Translations under genes and position numbers: made by a program | Source of the DNA: Salminus brasiliensis | Lineage: Eukaryota > Chordata > Actinopteri > Characiformes > Bryconidae | Length of the DNA: 64,000 nt | Direction of reading: 5' to 3' | NCBI RefSeq assembly: GCF_030463535.1 | Contig: NC_132892.1 | Coordinates: 34,908,262-34,972,261, forward strand | The notes under the pieces: generated by a model | Databases searched by the model: none | What the model saw: only the letters and a program-made list of their open reading frames with translations | What the model was told of the DNA's origin: nothing | Part shown: positions 29,000-40,921 of the stretch, in pieces | Position numbering within the stretch: position 1 is the first letter of the stretch | How the letters are laid out: each line of letters begins with the position of its first letter

Positions 29000-31900
29000 A
29001 TGATCACAAACATGGTGAGTATACATTAAGCTACCAATACCATTTTAACCCAAATGAAAAAATATACATATCCTCACTGCCATTCTAAAAGCCTGTTCTC
29101 CATTTTTCTTTAGATTTTTTTACGTTAATCTGGCAGTTGTTCTTTTTATTATGAATCGACCAATTGAAATTCTCCAAAATTACCTTTTTATATTGCCATG
29201 TTTACATTATGTCACTCTGTTTTATAGACAGTTTTGTTGCAGTGGTGATGTAGTTCCACAAAGGAAAATTAATTTGACAAATAAATGGTGATATGTATTC
29301 ACGGTCATTTACCTAAATATTTTATTCATACTGCAATGTATTCTCATCTAAGTTGTAAAGAAATATGGAGAAATATATGGGTACTTTGAAACTACTTTTG
29401 AAAGAGAGAGCTTCAAAACTATGAAGTGAAACAATTGAACATGGTTTACTCAACTCTGAATGTTATTATTATATTTATTATTATTATTATTAGTAGTAGT
29501 AGTAGTATTATAGTTTTTTTATGAACCCAGATCAGGTTCTTGTTACCAAATAAAGTGATTGTTTCAGAATAAACAGATGAGACACATTTTACAGTTATAC
29601 TTTATTATAGTTTATTACTTTATATAGTTTATACATTTTACAGTTATAGTTTATTATAGTTTAAGAGTTTTACATCATTGAGTAATTTCTTGCTATTCAA
29701 ATGAGTTCTAAATGTATTCATTCGCAATTCTGTTGAATTTGAGAGACATTTGGAGAGAAAACACTTGTTCTATTAGTTGGGTTGAGATATTTAAATTGCT
29801 CTTGTTTGATTGGTTTATTGTGAACAGCTGCTGCTGGTTCTAGCGCTCCCCCTGCTGGTGAGCAGTGCTGAGGCCAAACCTATTAAAGAGTTCCTGCCGC
29901 TGGACTGTGAGGAAATTTTCAACAATGGGTCCATCCACAATGGAGTGTACACCATCTACCCAGCAGGACCTGGGAAAGCAGTACAGGTGTACTGTGATAT
30001 GGGCTGTGATGAGAACGAAACCCACAAGGATGGGAGATGGACCGTGAGTGGACGCCTTTATTGTCCAGCACTGTTTGAGCATTCAGTGCTTCAGTGGAAT
30101 GGTTAATATTAGTAGGAGCATGGTCTTATGATGTGACTGTACTGTATGATCTGATCTCCAGGTGATTCAGAGGAGAATAAACGGCAGTGTGAACTTCTAC
30201 AGACGATGGCTCGAGTACAAGAACGGCTTTGGGAGGCCAGATGGAGAATACTGGCTAGGTGGGACACAGTTATTTAGAGAGTCCTTTTCAGGAATGGGTT
30301 CATCACCCCTGCAGTACTCATTCATTGCCATCACATTCAGAAATGATACGGGGTTGAAGGTTTTGTGAAAACCTGAAAATTGGCTAATGCCGTTCTATGC
30401 CAGCAAACACAGTTATATTTAAAAAAGTGTATTTAAAAAGATAAAAGATAAAAAGAAAGATTAAAACTTTGATCCAATATTAAGAGAAGAGAGAAGATAA
30501 ACGTACCTATATTTGAACGGTGTGGTCAAGGAGACTTTGATGATGCCACTTCTTCAGAATAATGTCCGAAAGCTCAAACCATTATTTTACAGGGAACTGA
30601 ATCCTGAGAATCGCACACTACTTTATTTTATTGATTGATGAAATAAATTATTGTTGGAATTAAGTAAGAACGAAGTGATGAGTACATCACTGCTGGAACA
30701 AAACTGTATTTCTTTTTTATTAGAATTAAATAATATAAAATTACAGTGTGAAATAATAATGTATTTCAGACTTTCTTCTAAATTGACTTTTAAAGTTTAA
30801 ATTAGGATTGTTTTTATTTTGTTTTGTGAAATTCTTTATAGAGGTTGCAAGGATTTTTTTCCAACAGCAATGATCTGCTCCCAAACATCTAAACTTAAAT
30901 TTTAACGTGTCAGTGTGTTATTGTTATTGTTATTGTAAAAGTACGCCTTTTGAAATGCAATGTTTATTAATTATGGGTGTGTTTTGGGCGTGACATACAA
31001 TAAACCAATCATAGTGTCATTTGCCATTCCCTTTAAGAGCCAGGTGCGGTCTGACTTTGACAGATTGATACTTCAGTGGTGCATCGCGTACGGTCTGGGA
31101 AGGTGTGCTGAAGTGGTGGAGCGCCTCGCCTCTAGAATAAGATTATTTTACTTTGTTTCTGCTTATTGTTGATGGAAAAGTTTGCATAGCTGCCAACTGC
31201 CACGAGCTATGGGCATAACAAGTGGGGTTATATGCACAGTCCGTGTTCGTTGCCAAGATAGCAATACACCAGAAATGTACCTAAACACATCTCATTTCTA
31301 GACCACCACGTTCATCAGCTTAGATATATTAACAAGCACCACTGCTATTTAAATGATGCAGACGAAAGGCCTGAAAATCAACTGAATGAGCATCGCGATG
31401 TACCTTGCGCAGGATGTAAGATAGGGCCAAGAGTGTGTAACCTATTTCAATTATTTAAATGATTAAATGAGGCCCAAAAACCCAGGCAGTGCCCCTGCTA
31501 ATGGAGAAACTAACAATCAGTCAAAACCAGTCAACCAGGTTTGTGACAGTAATGGCCTGTTATGATAATGCCAATATTCTCAGAGATCCCAGTTCAAAGA
31601 TTACCTAACATTATACAACATCTTATTAACTTACTTACTCTTCCAGACATTAAAATCTCACTCTCCTCACATGAACTCTCCTGTTAGTCTTTGGTTATGG
31701 TTACAACATAAAAAAAGTTTTTAAAGAAAATTTCCTTACACAAACCACATGCTAATAAAGTAACTACGGTAATGTTGGGAACTGTAGAGTACTGTTAAAC
31801 ATATGCGAAATCTGGATAAATATGAACCCAAAATTTACATTCTGTGTCTTTTTACATTTTTAAAACATGACATTTTAAAAATGTCAAACCACAATAAATT

Positions 31901-32460
31901 TAGCCTAACTGAACAACCCTAATATATGTTTTCTGAACTGCAGGTCTGGAGAACATGTTTCTGTTGACGTCTGTGAATAAGTACGAGCTGAGGGTGGACC
32001 TGGAGGACTTTGAGGGAGGCAGTGCCTATTCCCAGTACACCTCCTTCTCCATCGATCCAGAGACCTCCAACTACAAACTGCGCATCAGTGGCTACGTCAA
32101 TGGAGGAGGAGGTGAGCAACATGTTAAACACCTTTATTTGACCTGTGGAAGTTTCTGTTTTCTTGTCAGTAGTCTTCTGACACAATGTATCCTGCAGGTG
32201 AATGTTTGATGTTCAACAACGGGAGGGATTTCTCAACCTTCGACAAGGATTATGCAGGCTGTGCCGACACCTACAGTGGAGGATTCTGGTACAATTGGTC
32301 CCCATGTCACTACGCCAACCCCAATGGCCAGTACAAATGGAAGGTTTCTGGTTCGTCATACGCAGGGGTTATGTGGTCCTGCTGGAAAGGATACGGCTAC
32401 CCTCTGAAGTCCATTGCGATGAAGATCCGCCGACTGTCTCTGGATGAGGTTAAAGGGTAG
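29000..32460 (+). CDS. mfap4: MFAP4-like secreted fibrinogen-domain protein, copy 5
   Basis: Coding exons are 29000-29014 (MITNM), 29828-30043, 30162-30258, 31944-32111 and 32198-32460, giving 252 residues. The acceptor before the start exon is less clear than in genes 4 and 6: a weak TTTGAG ends just before the start context, and an alternative AAAG lies further upstream. The domain matches copy 4: signal peptide [16 protein letters not shown], first Cys 32, sequons NGS and [17 protein letters not shown], short loop [11 protein letters not shown] (C187), [11 protein letters not shown] and [13 protein letters not shown]. Extra cysteines are at 168 and 227. It is two residues shorter than copy 4 in the loop around FWYNW. 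A secreted matrix or lectin-like role is inferred from the family. Confidence 0.9.
30955..31440. other. Transposon-like noncoding insert in intron of gene 5
   Basis: This stretch has no match in the same intron of genes 4 and 6. It is richer in CG than its surroundings (GCATCGCGTACGGTCTGGG), and its start ATGGGTGTGTTTTGGGCGTG looks like part of a dispersed element. No ends or coding part could be defined. Confidence 0.4.
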
Positions 32461-32815
32461 CTTCATCAGCACAGGTTTAGAAGTAGCAGCATAGCCCATA
32501 ACCTATAACTGATGTTTGCTGCCAAATGACTTCAACCCATTCATTCATCGACTCTGATAGTCAGGGATGGATCATTTACCCAACTGTAGAAGCTGATTTC
32601 TGATACCTGAGCGGTGGTTTAGGGCTTATCTCTGAATTTAAACTCACACAAGATCTATAAGAATAAGCTGGACGTCAAATAGAGTCTGCAGGTCAGTCTG
32701 GTGGGTAGACTGGTGCTGTCTAGATGGGTTTGGTATAATTTATTAATGTTAATCAAATATTTAATGAACTTCTTGTGCTTCAATGTGCTTTTAATCACAG
32801 AATTCCAGAATCAAT

Positions 32816-32821
32816 AATAAA
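32816..32821 (+). other. Polyadenylation signal of MFAP4-like gene 5
   Basis: AATAAA in the context CAGAATCAATAATAAATCC, 355 bp after the stop codon. The same context and distance recur near gene 6. Confidence 0.65.
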
Positions 32822-32891
32822 TCCTTTGGGGAAAAAACATTGATATCTCACAGTGGTAACTTGGTTCTCTTCAGAAGAAACAATAAAGGAG

Positions 32892-33406
32892 GTGTCCCAA
32901 AACTTTTGTCCATACAGTGTATGAACAGTGCAATGTCTTGTGTTTTTTAGTTTAGGTAGATTGTGTTTGTCTATGATTGTGACTTGAAGTGAAATCAAGA
33001 GTATTAAATTTCTTTTCCTGATTTTGTCGGAGTACTGCTGTCAGGATTTGATTGCATTCAGCAACAAGAGTGTTAGTGAGGTCAGGGTTTTGAATGATTA
33101 CCACCCCACCTCATCGTCCCCAACTCCCCAAAATCTTCCCATCCAAAAGTACTGGATGGAGCTCCTCCACCGTCATTCCAGAGAACACAGTTCCTCCACT
33201 GCTCCACAGCTCCTCAATGCTGGGGGGTTGTATACCCCTCTAGCTCACACCTGGCATTAGGTAGCATGGTGCCAATAGGTAAATGTTGAAAAGTCCTATT
33301 CCATTGGTATTACTTTTGTAATAATTCTTGGGACTAGATAAGTTGTGTGTTTGTAATGCACTCTTTAGAAAGGGTGTCCACAAACATTTGGGCATGGAGT
33401 GTAGCT
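32892..33406. mobile_element. MITE pieces
   Basis: GGTGTCCCAAAACTTTTGTC with CATACAGTGT (32892-32921) is a MITE end. From 33030 to 33406 lies another copy with CCTCATCGTCCCCAACTCCC, TGCTGGGGGGTTGTATACCC and the end GGGTGTCCACAAACATTTGG. No coding capacity. Confidence 0.65.
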
Positions 33407-34032
33407 GGTTAGACTGGTCCTGTCATCTTCTTCTTCCTTAGGCGTATATTAAGTAGCTAGATTCTTTGGTAGTGTGGATCAGGCTTACGGGATTAAACAG
33501 CACAGTTCTCTATGCTCTGCCAGTGTGTGTTTGTTTAAAAAGTGATTACTAATAATAGCAATAATAGAGTCCATTACTCTACCCAGTGTGTTCCTCCAAA
33601 GCTCACCCTCACCCTCACTTTCTCTCCATAAAGCTTAATCATCTTATACTGTCTTTTTGATTAAAAAGGGAGAACTCAGGGTTCCAGATTCACCAACAAG
33701 TAATCTGATAATTAAATGTTGGTACCCCTCGGTTAATAAAAGAAAAACCCTCAATGGTCACAGAAATAACTTGAATCTGTAATAATAAATACAAATTCTA
33801 TGAAAATAAACAAATGAAAATCTGACATTTTGTACCATGCTTCAACAGAATTATTTTAAAAAATAAACTCATGAAACAGACAAAAATGATGGTTCCCCTG
33901 AAAATAATGTGACAAAAAGGACATGTTAAATCAAGGTGTGTCCACTAATTAGCATCACAGTGTCTACAATCTTGTAATCAGTCAGTGGGCCTATATATAG
34001 GGCTACAGGTAGTCACTGTGCTGTTTGGTGAC

Positions 34033-35179
34033 ATGGTATATACCACACTCAACATAGACCAGAGGAAGCGAAGGAAAGAGTTGTCCCAGGAGATTAGAAA
34101 GAAAATTATAGACAAGCATCTCCAAGCAGCTTGATGTTCCTGTGACTACAGTGACACATATTATTCAGACATTTAAGATCCATGGGACTGTAGACAATCT
34201 CCCTGGACATGGCTGCAGGAGGAAAATTGATGACAAATCAAAGAGACGGATAATATGAATGGTAACAAAAGAGCCCAGAAAAACTTCTAAAGAGATTAAA
34301 GGTGAACTTCAAGCTCAAGGAACATCAGTGTAAGATCGCACCATCCGTCGAAGCCAAAGTGGACTTCATGTGAGACGACCAAGGAGGACACCATTGTTGA
34401 AAACAAATCATAAAAAAGCCAGACTGAAATTTGCCAAACTACATGTTAACAAGCCCCAACGCTTCTGGGACAATGTCCTATGGACAGATGAGACAAAAAT
34501 GGAACTTTTTGCCAAGGCACATCAGCTCTATGTTCACAGACGGAAAAATGAAGCATATCAAGAAAAGAACACTGTCCCTACATTTACATTTACATTTACA
34601 TTTACGGCATTTAGCAGACGCTCTTATCCAGAGTGACTTACAAAGTGCTTTGCTATTTACCCCCAAAAAATTCGCTAGTTAGAATAGGCTAATAATTCAA
34701 AAGATACCTCTAAGCTACTGTGAAATTCCTAGGCTCTGTTATATTCTGGGGCTGCTTTGCTGCATCTGGCACAGGGTGTCTTGAATCTGTGCAGGGTACA
34801 ATGAAATCTCAAGACTATCAAGGGATTCTAGAGAGAAATGTGCTGCCCAGTGTCAGAAAGCTTGATTTCAGTTGCAGGTCATGGGTCTCGCAACAGGATA
34901 ATGACCCAAAACGCTAAAAACACCCAAGAATGGGTAAGAGGAAGTGGAATTTTGAAGTGGCCTTCTATGAGCCCTGACCTAAATCCTATTGAGCATCTTT
35001 GGAAGGAGCTGAAACATGCCGTCTGGAAAAGGTTCCCTTCAAACCTGAGACAAGTGGAGCAGTTTGCTCATGAGGAGTGGGCCAAAATCCCTGCTGAGAG
35101 GTGCAGAAGTCTCATTGACAGTTACAGAAATCATTTGATTGCAGTGATTGCCTCAAAAGGTTGTGCAACAAAATATTAA
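34033..35179 (+). pseudogene. Tc1-like transposase pseudogene, copy 2
   Basis: Frame-shifted pieces cover most of the protein: PRRTPLLKTNHKKARLKFAK, WTDETKMELFAK (first Asp), [24 protein letters not shown] (second Asp), [20 protein letters not shown] (Glu) and a C-terminal VIASKGCATKY with stop at 35179. An L2 tail splits it at 34576-34728, and stops and frame changes occur elsewhere. It is inactive. Confidence 0.88.
34576..34728 (-). mobile_element. L2 3' tail nested in Tc1 pseudogene
   Basis: Inverse of the L2 tail at 60940-61092: it starts with three TTTACA units, then GGCATTTAGCAGACGCTCTT and CAAAGTGCTTTGCTATTTAC. It interrupts the transposase reading frame, so it landed after the Tc1 copy. 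Confidence 0.85.
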
Positions 35180-35377
35180 GTTAAGGGCGCCATCATTTCT
35201 GTCCACGCCTGTTTCATGAGTCTATTTTTTTAAATAATTCTGTTGAAGCATGGTTCAAAATCAATGTCGGATTTTCATTTGTTCATTTTCATAGAATTTC
35301 TATTTATTATTACTTTTGTCAGATTCAAGTTATTTCTGTGATCATTGTGGGTTTTTCCTTCATTAACTGAGGGGTAC

Positions 35378-36186
35378 TGTCATGGCGTGCTAGGCCAGAC
35401 CAAGATGGGACGAACACTCACATAGATGGTCTAAAAGCAAGCAGATTTATGAACAAAAACCAAGGATATACAAAAGGGCAAAACAAGGCAAACAATGCAG
35501 CAACTAAGGGGTAAAAACACAAACACAATACAAACGTGACAAACAAGAGGATGAACCAAAAATGAACCTGGGACTGGGGTTGAGCTGGCTTGAGTGGCTA
35601 GCGCTAGGGGAAAACCAAAAGGGGACAAGAAAGAAATCCTACAGGCAGAGCCTGGACTAAACAGGGGTTAATGTAAACTGCACTTGAATGGTGCTACAAT
35701 GACTAAGCGGAGGAGAGCTGGGGATCCAGCTACTAAGCTACAACGGCTAGGCCAAACCAAATCTGGAAACACAGCGTGCTGCCGTAAGGTACCCAGAGAA
35801 TTCGGGGCGTGAGCGAGCGAACCTCACAGAAAACGTGGATAGCAGGGTGACCTGCTCCTGAATGAGAACGCCGAGCAGAAGCTGGCCTCAACACACCTCT
35901 ACAGTACGGGGAACCTCTCGTGAAACCTCAAGGTCCCAAACAATATAATTCTCTGTGTCAAATGGTGGTGTGGAGGCTCCTAAAATATCCCCCAGTCCCA
36001 GGTGAAACTCATAAACCAAACAAGGAATGCAAACAACCAAACCAAAACACACATGAACATAAATGAACATGAATCGAGTCACTGAATCAAAACACATGAA
36101 CGTAAATAAATCGGAAGTTCTATTTGGGCCTGTGGGCAGCGGCTCTAAGTCGCCCGGGGGGAGGACACAATAACGAGGACCTGACA
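35378..36186 (-). mobile_element. LTR of a Ty3/gypsy element
   Basis: Bounded by TGTCA and TGACA, so it has the TG...CA inverted ends of an LTR; length 809 bp. On the minus strand it is preceded by a purine-rich tract (GGTGGGAGGGTAC), as expected for a 3' LTR. No second LTR is in the window. Confidence 0.75.
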
Positions 36187-36860
36187 GTACCCTCCCACCC
36201 CTGAGGTGGCCGGGCAGGTCTCCCGACAGACACCTGTGATGCAGGATTGACAGCGGGGGGACCCCACCAATCCGACAAGTCGGCATGCGTTCCCCGCAGG
36301 CGCAAGTGCGCATCATGGGAGAAGGGGCGCTTCTTCTGAGGGCGTACACGAGACCTGGGAGCCAGCACCCAGGAGCGCTCCTCCGGGCCGTACCCCTCCC
36401 AGTCTAGCAGATACTGCAGTCGTCCCCCTCGCCTCCGGCGAGTCCAGCACCTGTCGGACCATGTACGTGGGGTTCCCCTAGACCTTCACAGGCTCCGGCA
36501 GCGTGTCTGGGGTGGCCTTGTCCAGGGGCCCGGGCACCACAGGCTTTAACTGAGAAACATGAAACACAGGGTGGACACGTGAGTGAGGGGGTAACTGTAA
36601 CTTATACGAGACATTGTTAACACGTTTGACTATCAAATAAGGACCCATGAATTTAACTTTAACTTGAGTTTATGAGTGGGGATTCCCGTCCGGAGGTCCT
36701 TGGTTGCCATCCAGACTTGATCCCTGGGCTCATAGGAGGGGGTCTCCACTCTCTTGTGGTCTGTGGACCACGGGCATACGGGTATTGGTAGTGGCATTAG
36801 CTTACCCGAAGGAAGTGTTCTGGGGGTCCTACACTGGTCCTTGTCTATATGATGAAGTTT
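36187..36860 (-). mobile_element. Ty3/gypsy pol 3' end (integrase C-terminus and chromodomain)
   Basis: On the minus strand, reading down from 36720, broken frames give a GPY-type integrase end (KLKFMGPYLIVKRVNNVSYK) and VHPVFHVSQLKPVVPGPL. A chromodomain ([18 protein letters not shown]) follows near 36340-36480. An in-frame stop near 36475 and lack of the rest of pol show that it is a 5'-truncated, dead chromovirus copy. It ends near 36860 without a visible left LTR. Confidence 0.8.
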
Positions 36861-37799
36861 TTATGCATTCACATGTTTCTAATAATAGTTCTACATAAAA
36901 CCATTGACCTTTACTGTGAAACCCATGAGGAACCCATGGAGGATAATTGAAGACTTGTGATTTCAGAGTAAAGGTATAGTTCTACCCTTTCCACTAAGCT
37001 TGCTGGATTGCTGTTGTTGTAAAGCATTCTGTCAATCAACTGCTGTTTACAAAACTAAACTGTCTGTAGTTCTCTGGCTAATTAAGACTAAAGAAAATCT
37101 ATTTGTTTAAACAGCTTTCTTTTCTTATCCCTAATAAAAAGATGGCATAATGGTGATCATTTAAGCCATGACTGGGTTAAGCAGCTCACTGTCAATTAAG
37201 AAAAGGAAATACTGAGTGAATGCAGGTGGATATCATAATATTAGTCTTTCTACTGTTATGAGGATGTGCATGTTAATGGGCAATAAGCATTATTTGATTA
37301 TATATCATTATATATGATCACAGGGATTATCTGAGTAGCTCTAAGTAAAGGTTTCCCCAGAAGTAAAAAGAAAGATTTTTAGACTTAATAGACATTTAGA
37401 CTAATATTTGACTTTAAACATCAGAGGCATACATTCACCACTCCGAGACTGTGTTGTCACCCTGGATTACACACCTTAAGTGCCTATAATATGATTATTC
37501 TATATGTATAATATACCTATAATATGATTATATAGTAGAACACATTTTGGTTCATTGCACAGGATCAGCCATAACTACACACCCCCTAGAACAGAGAGCA
37601 TTAAGGACCTTCTTCAAGGTCTAAACAGAGGCAGTTTAGTAAACTCAGATATCAGACCCACCACCCTGTGATCAATAGCACAGATCTCTAAATACTGAGA
37701 GCCACTCATCTTGGTTTCTATGGTGTTTATACTTAGACTCCTGGACATGTGCAGTGCTTAAAACCTGGCACACATTAAGCAGGGGGATAAATGAAAGAC

Positions 37800-38125
37800 C
37801 CCCCCCCCAACATAGTACTAAGAAAGGCCCTGGGTCTCTATGTATATGTCTACTTCGATGACATCCTCAACCTCATCCTCATACAGCCAGTCTCTTGAGG
37901 AACACATCGAACCGGTCAGGCAGGTTCTCCAACTGTTATTGGGAGCTCCTTGCCCTGAAGCTTGCCCTTGAGAAGTGGAGGCACTGTCTTGAGGGGGCCA
38001 AAACCCCCTTTGTGGTATAGACTTGACAGCTGTCGGGTGGACTGGGAGGGATATGGACCTGAGGAGCAGGTGCAGTGGACCTGGGGACATCTGGAGCTGT
38101 TTCTAGGTGGGGGAGTCCTCTAAGG
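37800..38125 (+). mobile_element. Ty3/gypsy mosaic relic, plus strand
   Basis: In 325 bp, pieces of three domains follow each other: a reverse transcriptase stretch around VYFDDIL and SLEEHIEPVRQVLQ (37845-37935), an RNase H stretch ALEKWRHCLEGAKTPFVV (37955-38020) and a chromodomain stretch [11 protein letters not shown] (38038-38075). Hundreds of codons between them are gone. It is oriented opposite to the gypsy piece at 35.4-36.9 kb. A poly-C run (37800-37808) marks its left edge. Confidence 0.7.
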
Positions 38126-39467
38126 GGTCAGTGTGTGCTGCCGACTACCAGCAGAGGGTGACAGAAGCAAGGCACTGTTATCCAAGGGAACTCGATTTGC
38201 TCTTGCTCTCAACTAAAGCAAAAAAGCTGTAGTTCTCAGATTAATTACAACAACTTTCTTTTAAAACTGTGCAAAAAAGATACTTAACCCATCTTTCTCT
38301 AAACAACTTTTATAAAACAATATAAACAATAATTATAAAAACAATTAATTGAAAAGATAATGATCATGATCATGATCATAGATAATGATCATAAAAGCTC
38401 CTTTTCACTTTTAAGGAAGTAAAGAACAGAATACACATCAACAAAGTAGTATGTGAATGCAGACAGACCAGACTGTCAGTGTTTTCTCATGTGCACTTTC
38501 AAGAAACACTCATTATCACAAATACTGTCTGAGCAGCTCTGAGCACTGGGGTTTCCCCAAACTATAAGAAGAAAGTCTGAAGAAAGTTCATTGCATAGAC
38601 CTGATAAAGTTTTTTTTTCTTATTGTTGTTTTTATTCTTATTATTAATATTATTAGTATTCAGTTTGCAGTACTGTAGAAATCCATTAACTGTTCTTCTT
38701 AGACTATTTCCTGTAATTAACAATATGTATAACTAATGTTTAAATAAGCAGTACTAATTTGTGTGTGTTTCACAGTACACTTCACGTGTACCTAAAGTGT
38801 AAGTATAGTAAAATGTGTATTTTTTTCTTAGACACTACTGTATAAACTCAGATTTCTTGTGAACTTAATAGTATTAATTTCTAAACTCAGTGCTATTTGT
38901 TCTTAGACTCACTTTGGACTCAACAGTATTTATTCTTGGACTTATTTTGGTATTAATAGCATTTGCACAATTTTAAAACGGTCTTGGAATAAGTGCTATA
39001 TTTAAACTTGCCTTGTCTATGTTGTTTTGATCACTTGTCCTGGTTCATGGTCTTGATGGTATTTGTACTCAGATTTGACTTGGACTCAATACACTGACAT
39101 TCGGTACTTGGCTAGCATTGCTTTTTTTATTTTTCTGCCCAGCTATGGTCATTTACAGAATGAATATGTTAGCTGGTAATCCAGTTTTCATAAAAGATGA
39201 AAATGAAAGACTAAAAAGATACGTTACAACCCAACAAGACATCATTTTTTGTATGCTGGTTTGCTTAGTGTACAACATACAACATTTAAAATACAACAAC
39301 TAACTAGACATTAATCTGATGTCAACAATGATGTGGTAAAATAGTCTCTCAATGCAGTCCAGCCAGTTCAGCACAGCTGAAGTGCTTTGATGTTCATACT
39401 GGGAAGTAGATTATTTACAATTTGCATAAAAATGCTGTCAGACAACCTTCCAGGTTTTTTGGGGGAT

Positions 39468-39590
39468 TTACGTAACAGTTTTTACATGAAAAACCCCAAG
39501 ACCTCTGTCAGATTACTGAATCCTATAAAAAGAGCTGTCTAACTGTGCTGTGCTTATCTGCAGTGCTGTAGATGAACCTGTAGACTACAG
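39468..39590 (+). promoter_or_regulatory. Promoter and untranslated exon 1 of MFAP4-like gene 6
   Basis: TATAAAAAG is at 39534-39542. The untranslated exon ends at 39590 before GTAAGT and is nine bases shorter than at gene 5. The upstream element reads TTACGTAA (39468-39475) instead of TTACGTCA as in genes 4 and 5, which turns a CRE-type site into a palindromic PAR-bZIP or C/EBP-type site. Confidence 0.75.
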
Positions 39591-39911
39591 GTAAGTCTTG
39601 CAATTAAAAAAAGTTAATTATCTATATTAATTGCTACTAATAGCTTTTGCAGCAAATTATCCACAATGTGTTCTGTATTTTTAGGTTTATTTTTTACTGT
39701 AAAAAAACAATGTATTCCTTAAATAGTCTTGAGCAATATGTCTTTGAATTTTGTAGCATTAAGGAAAAGACTTCCCAGCATTATTTGCATCATTAATCTT
39801 CATTTTAATATTACGCTTAAAAATAAAATTCTGATACCCAAATGGAAAACATAATTTTCTGAAATTGTATCTAATTTAATTTTCTCACATTTTCTATCTT
39901 ACAGAACGAGG

Positions 39912-40890
39912 ATGGTTAAAGATATGGTAAGTATATGTTAAGCTACCCAATACCTTTTTTAACCCAAATGAAAAAAAAATACATATCCGCGCTGTCATGT
40001 CAAGCCTGTTTTCCATTTTTGCTGTTTTTCATGTTTTTGACATAATGTGAATCTGGCGATTTTCTGTCCAAATTGCATGATGAACAAACCAATAGAAATG
40101 CTCCAAAATTACTTGGAATCAAATATTTTTGCATTGACTTTCATTCAATGTTAAGAAGGATTTTTCCTTCTCCTGCAAAGCTGCTGTTTTAGAGCTACAT
40201 TGATTTTATCGCATTGGTGATATGGTTCCACAGAGTCAAGAAAAGTTGACAAATGAATGGTCATTTACCTAAATATTTTATTCATACTGCAATCTATTCT
40301 CATATATGCTCTATAATACTACTAATCTGCTGTGTACAACTGGTAATAATGCATATACGTCTCTATACATTAAACTAATGCAAATATTAAAATTCTAATG
40401 GGATCTTTCCAATTTAAATATATCTTCCACTGCCACTTACCATCAGTGTGTTGTCCTTTCCCTCAGGCAATATTTTTATTGATACATTAATGCTCTGTCC
40501 TTTGGTTATATACTTTGTTTTACTTGCTCTGAATTCTGAAGACCATTTACTGAACTAGCTGTCTGGGCTCCACTGTGTTATACACTCCATCATATCCATA
40601 GGATTAAACCATCATTGTTTTGGGAATATTAAGAATAAAGCCTTACTTTAAAAATGCACTGTTAGGAAATGTCCAGTGAGATTTTGGGTAAAGCAACCTC
40701 AACAATTTAACTTATTTCACTTATAGTATTAAGACTTTAAATGTAATGTGTTTGAGATGCTCTTATGCATGTATATAAAATACTAAACATTTATTTTTAT
40801 GTTTATATATTTGCACAATGCTACTATTTGCCTTTCTGGTAGATGCTAACTGCACTTTGTACTCGTACAGAGCAATGACAATAAAGTTGA

Positions 40891-40921
<31 letters not shown>

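Larger units (their letters stand above)
33715..35377 (+). mobile_element. Decayed Tc1-like transposon, copy 2
   Basis: Same family as the copy at 13235: it starts around TTGGTACCCCTCGGTTAATA and ends ATTAACTGAGGGGTAC. The outermost ~20 bp present in copy 1 are missing on both sides. On the right it is cut off exactly where a gypsy LTR begins (35378). The inner part is longer than in copy 1 because the C-terminal half of the transposase is kept. Confidence 0.88.
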
